Shown here in pieces: positions 56,271-64,000 of a stretch of DNA of 64,000 nucleotides (its first letter is position 1; the number at the start of each line of letters is the position of its first letter). The notes under the pieces are model-generated. The model had not been told where the DNA came from and searched no databases. It was given only the letters and a program-made list of their open reading frames with translations. The translations under genes were made by a program, and so were the position numbers. The stretch is from contig CM062297.1 of NCBI GenBank assembly GCA_031216915.1, positions 531,858,971 through 531,922,970 of the forward strand, given 5' to 3'. Source of the DNA: Pictodentalium vernedei (Eukaryota > Mollusca > Scaphopoda > Dentaliida > Dentaliidae).

Positions 56271-57086
56271 ATATAAAAAGTCAGTGACATAAATTTTAGC
56301 TTTACACACCAACTGCGGTGAACACGCCAGCAATGGGATTTCAGTAGTAAAACTTTACACCTACAGTGGAACTACATCCAAGTTGATCTTGGGTGACCTC
56401 GCCTTGAATGCAAACTTGTCTAAATTTATCACTTGTCGCCTTGTGAAGAATGAAATGAAATCCACAATTATTTATTACGTTTTTAAATAAGTTTACCTCA
56501 TAAGGTGCCAAAAATTAACAAAAATATTGTGTCTCATTTTAATAAAGCATCCATAACTCGAAATAGTTTGTTATTATGTTATTAAAATGAAAAAGGCCCT
56601 GTAATTTGCGGTTTCGTTTTCTATTTTGTTTTGGCGATAAAATTGCCAGCAGAAGTACCTCCCACTGGTGCTCATGTAAATAAAAACAGATTCGCATGTG
56701 TCAATATTGATTTATTTAACATTTAAACTCTTATTACTCTGACGATCATGGTATAAATAAAATATACCCAAAGTAGCTTGGTGTACCAAATGTTCACCAC
56801 TTGTGGCAAAGTGGTGTTAACTGCGTGCCATAGGCTTGCAGTTAACACCACTTCACCACTCGTGGGGAACATTTGGTACACCAAGCTACTATGGGTATAT
56901 TCTATATATATCTTATGGGTTCATACACATATTATTATTTAGGCTTTAATAATTCATATTCAGCACATCAACAGATGCTCACTAAAAATTGACAATTCTC
57001 TTTATCATGAATATCTGTTACCATGCTATCTTTACCTAACATGAAAAGCAGACGACACTTGCAAAAATAATTCTTGAATAACTACT
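56271..57086. repeat. intron sequence with 63-bp-arm hairpin
   Basis: Arms 56762-56824 and 56838-56900 are complementary with few mismatches (AGTAGCTTGGTGTACCAAAT and ATTTGGTACACCAAGCTACT), 13-base loop. Otherwise AT-rich intron without recognisable genes. Confidence 0.75.
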
Positions 57087-57203
57087 TTTTTTTCATTTTT
57101 TGTCTCAAAAACATAGGTCATGACCCCTCGTTGGAACGAGCTCGATGAGCTCGTTCCAACGAGGGGTCATAACCTATGTTTTTGAGACAAAAAATGAAAA
57201 AAA
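57087..57203. repeat. foldback element (copy 2), near-perfect palindrome
   Basis: The palindrome is centred at 57145 with a three-base loop: GGAACGAGCTC-GAT-GAGCTCGTTCC, extending outward through GACCCCTCG/CGAGGGGTC and TTTTTGTCTCAAAAACATAGG with one mismatch. The older relative is at 31034-31134. Confidence 0.82.
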
Positions 57204-58466
57204 TAATGAAAATTAATAGGCGATTTTTTAGAATAGCGCTGGCCGGTTTTGGCTGTTACGTTAGGTAAAGGGTTATATATGTGAACACCTTCCTATTGAC
57301 CATTCTGCATTTTGTGTTGGTGTGGTTGGTTGTCGAAGAAATTAAAATTTTCTCCCAAATTTTATTTCTCTCTATATCTACCACACCAACACAAAACATG
57401 TCTACATGTTCCATCCATTCAAAATATTGCTTCATACAATACATGTTTGATTATCAAAAATAAGAAATTGAAGCCTAGTGCACATGTCCAGTGGGAGGTG
57501 GACATTGTTTGGATTTGTTTTGGTTGGGTAAAAATGTTATGGACATTGTTTGGATTTGTTATGGTTGGGTAAAAATTTATGTAAACCTATTTATTTTTTC
57601 CAAATGGTTGCTATTTTTTTTAGGGAGAAGTTATCTACGCTTGGATATACCCCACCTTAACTTGTCCGAAAAAGTCCCCAAAATTGCTGGAATGGTTCTA
57701 AGTTTGTCTATTTCTATTTACTGGATATTATTCAATGGTTTAGCATTGAATGAAAAAAAAATTGCATGTTTTAAATATATTTTAACATTGGTGGGGGAAG
57801 ATAACCAGGCCTGGACATCTCCCCCCACCCAACTTTGTCAACTCCTAAAGACATTCATAAGATGTGTCTAGCCATTGTTTGCACTTGTTATAGTTTGGTA
57901 GTGGTGTAAATAAAACCTAGTTGTTATTTTTTTTCCAAATGGTTGCGATGCCTTTTTCAGTGGTTGATGGGTCATTAGACCTGGTCATCTCCTCCACCTT
58001 AATTTGTCTGAAAAAGTAAAAAAAATTGTTGGAATCATTCTAAGATTGTCTATTTCTTATTAGTTATTTTGACATGAGTGGAGGAACAAGTAACCAGACC
58101 TGGCAACTTGGTCAAACTCCCAAAGACATTCACAGGAAATTTGAGCCATTGTTTCAACTTTATTATGGATGGGTAAGCTGAATTAGTATGAAGTATACGT
58201 AATCACTGCATTGTTTTACACACAACGTTAAGAGAATTTCGGATTATTGTAGAAAGGCAATGGAAATTTTGTCCACACAACCAACTTGTCACAGAAAATA
58301 AAAGCCACCCTCCCTCACCATAAAGTTGAGGGAAAATTACCTGAGAAACAATTATTTGTACAGGCCTAATGTATGGTAAATATAAGATAAGGTGTTTTTG
58401 CATTTTCCAGCAATACAAGCCATGTGATATTGATAATATAACCAGGATTATTTCATATTATTACAG
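57204..58466. repeat. intron sequence with hairpin and ~350-bp direct repeat
   Basis: Stem TTTTGTGTTGGTGTGGT (57310-57326)/ACCACACCAACACAAAA (57380-57396). A ~42-bp direct duplication of GGACATTGTTTGGATTTGTT lies near 57500 and 57541. A larger direct repeat, 57580-57850 and 57900-58180, shares TTTTCCAAATGGTTGC and TTGTCTATTTCT. The acceptor TATTATTACAG ends at 58466. Confidence 0.65.
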
Positions 58467-58573
58467 CGGTCTTCTTACTAAGTTCCAAAGCAGGAGGAGT
58501 TGGTCTGAATTTAGTTGGTGCATCAAGGCTGGTTCTTTATGATATTGACTGGAATCCTGCAAATGATTTACAG
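58467..58573 (+). CDS. RAD54B: RAD54B-like exon (helicase motifs V-VI region)
   Basis: The exon lies between TATTATTACAG and GTGAGT, 107 nt. The first two bases complete the codon begun at 50641, giving [20 protein letters not shown], then [16 protein letters not shown], ending in phase 0. [11 protein letters not shown] is motif V of SNF2 helicases, and the next exon should begin with the motif VI region (A.SR.WRDGQ), which lies outside the window. LYDIDWNPA is a RAD54B-type wording. Confidence 0.9.
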
Positions 58574-59775
58574 GTGAGTGAATAGTTTTTCTTCTGAATA
58601 AGACTTTGTACAATAATTGGTTTAGTTATTATATGCCCATTTTCAAAAAACGGTCATATAATGTACATTGGTTGTCCGTCGTCCATCCATTTTTGTTTGG
58701 CTGGATATTTTCTCAGCTTTTCCAGGTCCATTACCTTCCAAATTTGGTATGCACGTTCACCACCATGGCAACCTGTGCATGTGAGATCATGTTGGACTAT
58801 TTTTGCCAGTTATGCCCCTTTTTGACTTAGAATAATTTGCCTCATTGATCTGAATTTTGTCTGGAGATTTTCTTGGAGGTTTACGGACCGATTTGTTCGA
58901 AAATTTGCATGCATGTTCTCCACCATGGGAACCTGTGCTGGTGTGATTATTGTTCTGGTGGGACTACTTTTTGTCAAAGTTATGCCCCTTTTTGACTTAG
59001 AATAATCTGCTTGATCGATCTGAATTTTGTTTGGATTTGTAGATAAGCACCAAACATGGTTTGTGTCTCAGTCATACTAAAATACAGGTTAAATTCGAAT
59101 CAGGATTTGGTACGATGTTACTGCTTGGATGAAAACAGTAGTTCTGTACAATTTGAAAAAGCCTACTGGGAGTATTAGGCAATGGGAGGTGGTGCTCTTG
59201 TATTTTTATAATTGTAATTTTTATTATTGCAGCTGAAAGTGTTATGGATTTTTTTGTCATCAGTTAACTCGTTGCATTAACATCAGCTTTATGTACACTT
59301 GGAGTGAGATGGGTCGGTCTAATATCCATATATACAAGAAGAATAAAATAAAGCTGCAGCCGTCTGGATTCAGACTGCAGTTATTATTTTATCATCGATG
59401 CCTTGTGTATAGACCTCTTATAATAAGACACAAATGGGACGAAATCATGCTTTGGACTGAAAAATCGGTCTTACAAGATCAAAGAGTTAATAACATAACA
59501 CACTGCATCACAATCATGTGAAACATAAATAAAGGTGATAGATAAGAGACTTAAAGTTATGTTTTAGTAAAGCTATAGAAATCTTGATAATTATAGTCAT
59601 TATGCCCCCGACTTGAAAAGTCGAAGGGATATCTAGTGGAGACCTCTGTCCGTCTGTACCAACATTTTCCCTTGTATCTCAGCCACTGCTATTCCGATCT
59701 GAATGATATTTAATGTTGTGATAGAGCATCATGGTGGAACGATACCTGTGTAGCGTGAATTTCTTCCACACATTT
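58574..59775 (+). repeat. intron sequence with degenerate tandem repeat
   Basis: Around 58630-59060 two units share CACCATGG.AACCTGTGC..GTG, TTATGCCCCTTTTTGACTTAGAATAAT and GATCTGAATTTTGT. At 59602-59700 a block TATGCCCCCGACTTGAAAAG, with stem GACTT-GAAA-AGTC, starts another dispersed repeat. No gene seen. Confidence 0.55.
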
Positions 59776-60012
59776 TTAGCTCAACTTTGACGAAGTCAAA
59801 TTTGAGCTATTGTCATGGCTCGTCGTCCGTCTGTCCGTACGTCAACAATTGGCTATGGCTCGGGCTAGAGGTCGTATTTATGAACCGATCTTTACGAAAC
59901 TTCTTGTATACCTTTGTTATGACCCTGGGACGGGAACGAGTGTTTTTAGGTGTGGTCCGAAATTCAAGATGGCTGCCAGCGGCCATTTTGTACCGATGAT
60001 GCAAAAATCAGT
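59776..60012 (+). repeat. single-unit relative of the 28503-30020 repeat, interrupted by element G
   Basis: It starts TTTTTAGCTCAACTTTGACG with the complementary CAAATTTGAGCT stem, then GGCTCGGGCTAGAGG and GCCATTTTGTACC. It breaks off at CAAAAATCAGT, where the 336-bp unit consensus would continue with a T run. The break is the insertion point of element G. Confidence 0.72.
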
Positions 60013-63000
60013 ATTTTTATACTGTACCAATGACCCAGACATAGCTGGTGCTAACTCTTAAAATATAGGGCCAAACACAAATTTTGCCCCCCAATCCCCA
60101 AAATTTGCATCTAAAACTAAAGAAAACATGTCCTGAAAGGCCCTCCACACTTCGCCCCTACTGCGCATGCGCAGTGTCAAGGACGTTCCAAAATTGGCGC
60201 CATTTATCATTCTAAGTTTGGCCCTTCATCAGTTAACATCTGACTGATCTTTGTGCTTTTAAATCTCAGTTTAAATGATGCCAGACACATAAATATTAGT
60301 GAAATGGTGATTCTAAGGAGGATAGAAAAGGAGGAGAGGAAAAGAATGTGTGACAGAATATTATCAGGGCTGTAACTTAAAATTTTTTAATGAAATTATG
60401 TTAAGTTACCTATTTTCAAGGCAGCAGCCATTTTGTTGTCATTCTGATTATTTAGTTACACTGTTTTTTCAAGTGTTTTTCCTCTCTCCCTGTCCTTTAA
60501 GTTCCCCCTTGCTATTCTCCCATGCTTTTGGCATAATTTCTGTAATTATTATTACTAAAATTTCTTGGGAGTTTAGCTGAATAACAGAATGAATTCTGTT
60601 CTTTCCCCATGTTTACGTCTTCACCTACGGGTGGTTAGGCGTTGTGTTCTGCATCTACCATCTGATGTTCTGCAGTTTCTTCCCTGGAAGTCTCTGTTTT
60701 GCATCAGATGGTGTATTTTTGGTAACTGATTTCGGGCCTGGGTGCCTGGAGTCTTATTTTAGTGTTTTTACACTCATTGTTTACATTTACAACAGCCCTC
60801 TGTGTGAGGGGGGGATTTCTAAATAATAATATCTTTATGTTATTTTAATCATAACTAGATACATTATTATTGTTCGTAAGTGTTGAATAAATTGTTTAAA
60901 ATATTTTTAAAATTTTTGTCCACACTTAGGCTTGGGATCCATTGGGGCTCAACGTTACTTTTCAGAAACTTGGGCTGTTCTGAAAAAATATTTTTTCAAA
61001 ATATTTTGATTTCAATTATTTTTTCTATATTAATGGATCATATTATTATTATGTATTTTGATTGCCAGGGGTTAGTGCGAGTACCAGGACTTGTTTTCTT
61101 TTCACATTGAAAGGATATTGATCAATTGCTTTAAGAGGAAGTCTTCCTCTGACCTTATTATCATTCTATATGTGGTCAGTGTACTCGCATTAACTCCTGT
61201 TCTGTATCGTATGATTTCGATGACAATATGGGAAGCGTATGTCACGGTATGTTGTTGGGGATTTGGACACTCCGGTCCTTTCCCCGCAGGGTCACTCTAC
61301 TTTATCAATTTCTATTTCAGACGATCAAGATTAGGGTGATGTATCTGTGATGTCTTCCAACAGTGTGCCTCCGTCGTCACAATTAATGAAGGGCTAGCGG
61401 AAAAGTGCTCATGTAATACGCCAATTGCCTAAGAGGACCCTAGTAGGTTCGACGGCCTTTGACGTCCGCTAGCTCGCCCGGTGTAGCGTCCATTCACCGA
61501 ATGGTTCGGCAGCCGGGTTCGTCCGTTGCGGTCTAGAAGGAATTTTGGGGTGATGCGAGCACTATAAAATTAACTTAATGCACACCCAGTGACGGCGGAT
61601 CGGAGGGAGAACGGAGGAAGCCTTTTAGTCCGGTTCATAGCTCGTTCCGGTCCATCCGGACAGCAAGCGAGAGAGGCCCCTCTCTCGTTCAACAACATCT
61701 GGCCCCAGATGTTGTGGTACAAATGTGTAGTTAGCGGAGCATACGTCCGTCGCTCGGGACGCTCCGTTGTATAGGCAGTCCGCTGAGACTGCTAAGGCTT
61801 CCTCTTCTCGTCAGCGCACACGACCGCACCTTGGCTGCGTGACCGCCGATATATTACCAGCTTCGCCGATCAAGGATTCTTCGGCGACCAGGTCACACCA
61901 TCCGGCAGCCAGGGATTCGAGACCGATGGACTCCGGACGTTCGCATAGGAAAAGTATGCGGGAGCCATCTGATGCGGAGCTGCCCTCGGCAAAGCAGCGA
62001 TAGACTGCGCCTCCGCAGGTCTCGACGCCGGACATTCTTGTGCACATAGCACAGCTTATCGCAGCATCCCAGCAGCCGACAGAAACGGTGTCGGATCGAG
62101 AATTATCCGACAGCGCTGGGTCGATAGCCGGGGACTCGAGGCTTGCAGACTCCGGACGTTCGCATAGGAAGTGTGCGGGAGTCAACGTACACGGAGCTTC
62201 CAGCGGCAATGCATCGTAAGTCCGCTACTGCACAGGCCTCGGGAACGGACGTGCTTTCCTTAATAGCACAGTTTATCGCAGCATCCCAGCATCAACTGAA
62301 TCTGTCGCATATATTTTATCCGACGATGCTGGGTCGGGACGCTCCGCGGAAGCGGGTACGGACGTCCGAAAGTTTCATCCGGTCCGATGGGATACCGAAA
62401 GGGATTCGGTGGATTTCAAGCTTTCTCTTTCGGAATAACATATGCTGCGATGCCGGATAAGAAACTGATAGCGTCGGTGGACTTAGAAATTTTTGGTTCG
62501 GTTCAGGGACATCGTCCCTCAGTTCCGACATAGTCCAATAATGTCACACAAACTTTCGAATTATTGAACGACGCTATATATATTATTATTTTATGCTTGC
62601 TATCCAAGCATTTCTGGTTTCTTGTTCGAAGAGTTATGGAGATGTCTTTCAAAAGTGTGCCTCTGTCGTCATAGTTAATGAAGAGTTAGCGGCAATAAGT
62701 GCTCATGGAATATGTCTATCGCTTACGGAGTGACATTCGCTAGCTCACCCGGTGTAGCGTACATTCATCGAATGGTTCGGCTGCCGGGTTCGTCCGTTGC
62801 GGTCTAGGAAGGAGATTTGGGTGATGCGAGCACTTTAATTACTTTAGTACTCACCCAGTGACGGCAGATTGAGGACAGATCGGAGGAAGCCAACAACATA
62901 GGGGACCGCATGTTGTGGTTCAGATATTTTACATTCGGAGCATATGTCCGTTGCTCGGGACGCTCCGTTATATTGACAGTCCGAGAGACTGTCTTTAATG

Positions 63001-64000
63001 CTTCCTCATCCTCACAGCAGGGCACACGACCGCACATTGGCTACGTGACCTCGAGTATCCGATCAGTTTCGGCATTCAGTGATTCCACAGCGAATAGGTC
63101 GCGCCATCCGGTAGCCAAGGGACACGAGGCCTATACACTCCGTTCGCTCGCATATTGGTAGTATGCACGGGGTAACGATCTCGGAGCTTCCTGCGGCAAT
63201 GCATCGTAAGACCGCTGCTCCTCAGGCCTCAGTGACGGACGTGCTATCCGAGTTAGCACAGTTGTTTCGCAGCATCCCAGCAATTGACGGTTTCTCGGTC
63301 GAATCAGGAATTATCCGACGGCGCTGGGTCGGTGCGGTCCGCGGTTGCATCAAGCTACGGACGACCGAACGCTTTATAGGGTCCGACAGGATGGCGAAAG
63401 GGATTCGAAAGATTTCGAGTTTTCCCTTTAGTAGTATCGGAAGATGCCTTTCATATCTTCTGGCATTTCTTCCAGTGATTATTTTTCGGACTTCATTGCT
63501 GCGATCTTGGATAAGAGACTTATAGCGTCATTGGACTCGGATTTTTCGATCGGTACAGGGACTTTGTCCCTGACTTACCGACGCAGTCCAATATTGTCAT
63601 TACAACATGTGTTTTATTTTTCGACGCTATATTTTTATATATATATACAAGCCTGCTACTAAGCATGATAGTTTAGTTTCTTGTCCGCGTGGCTCATTTC
63701 TGCCATTTTATCTTTTTTACATATAGTTTATTTTGGCAGAGCAGGGCATACCGAGAGTTCATATGCGTCTAGACGGTGTGATTAAAGACTGCATATATTC
63801 TTTTCGCCGTTTATGTCTTTTCCAATTTCAATGTTGGGAACGACATTATGTATAGTAGACTTAACTTAGACGCTTTATTATACGTAATCCGCCTTACTGA
63901 GGCGTTATCATTACGTCTTCAAGAAAAGATTTACGGGATATTATTCTCAATGTAATTTCTTTTGAGGGCAGTAGTTTGTTCACGTATAACTCCGCCCTTC
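60013..64000 (+). mobile_element. DIRS-like element G, left part (cut by window end)
   Basis: G starts with the same tip as E and F (ATTTTTATACTGTACC), the inverted repeat with the GCGCATGCGC palindrome (60160-60175), 5' leader, and two Gag modules (61347 and 62637; GAGCACTATAAAA at 61557). It continues into Gag to the window end. It shares with F the ~225-bp duplication in module 1 and the missing 75-bp segment in module 2. Whether RT is present cannot be seen. Confidence 0.87.
61347..63670 (+). pseudogene. two tandem Gag modules of element G
   Basis: Frames 61767-62003, 62143-62460, 62910-63161 and 63163-63525 match those of F almost residue for residue (RTRPHLGCVTADI, TDVLSLIAQFIAASQHQ, RPHIGYVTSSI). 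They remain split into short frames, so a complete Gag would need splicing or frameshifting, or the copy is defective. Confidence 0.58.

Overview
The window is eukaryotic: coding exons are bounded by GT/AG splice sites and separated by very long introns, and most of the DNA is transposable-element sequence. Two long elements built from ~165-bp tandem units resemble the 'pearl'-type repeats described from bivalves. Together with tRNA-headed SINEs, DIRS-like retroelements and a zinc-finger MULE, this suggests a marine lophotrochozoan, most likely a bivalve mollusc. The taxon is an inference.

One host gene is recognisable on the + strand: four consecutive exons (21891-22108, 34293-34454, 50515-50641, 58467-58573) of a RAD54B-like SWI2/SNF2 recombination translocase. 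Their phases fit each other and together they read 614 nt of uninterrupted helicase C-terminal domain. Earlier exons lie before position 1, or at least none is seen in 1-21890, and later exons lie beyond 64000. The three introns shown are 12.2, 16.1 and 7.8 kb and consist largely of mobile DNA.

Layout. 1-1470: right end of a DIRS-like element (A). 1462-4930: a second DIRS-like copy (B) with the best preserved Gag, RT and RNase H. 4945-9868: copy C, which retains an internal complementary region (ICR) and right inverted repeat. 9869-20711: copy D, interrupted by a pearl-like element (11179-13728) and a MULE-like DNA transposon (16712-19676). 20828-21535: foldback repeats carrying a SINE. 21891-22108: exon. 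22661-27637: SINE and a decayed LINE. 28503-33593: tandem-repeat element, second pearl-like element, inverted SINE. 34293-34454: exon. 36588-50495: one DIRS-like element (E) carrying another (F, 36989-43985) inserted cleanly inside it. 50515-50641: exon, only 19 bp after the end of E. 50642-60012: hairpins, a MITE, satellites, a very old DIRS relic and the last exon. 60013-64000: left part of a third close relative (G).

The most interesting signal is the DIRS-like family. E and F show the DIRS layout precisely: inverted terminal repeats of ~190 bp, plus an internal complementary region equal to the reverse complement of the left tip joined to that of the right tip. The F insertion can be read base by base because the unoccupied target is present in F itself; there is no target-site duplication. 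E and F share a deletion of the RT region and have lost RNase H aspartates, so they look like non-autonomous elements moved in trans. E landed beside a RAD54B splice acceptor, so the acceptor's branch point is now probably supplied by the retroelement.
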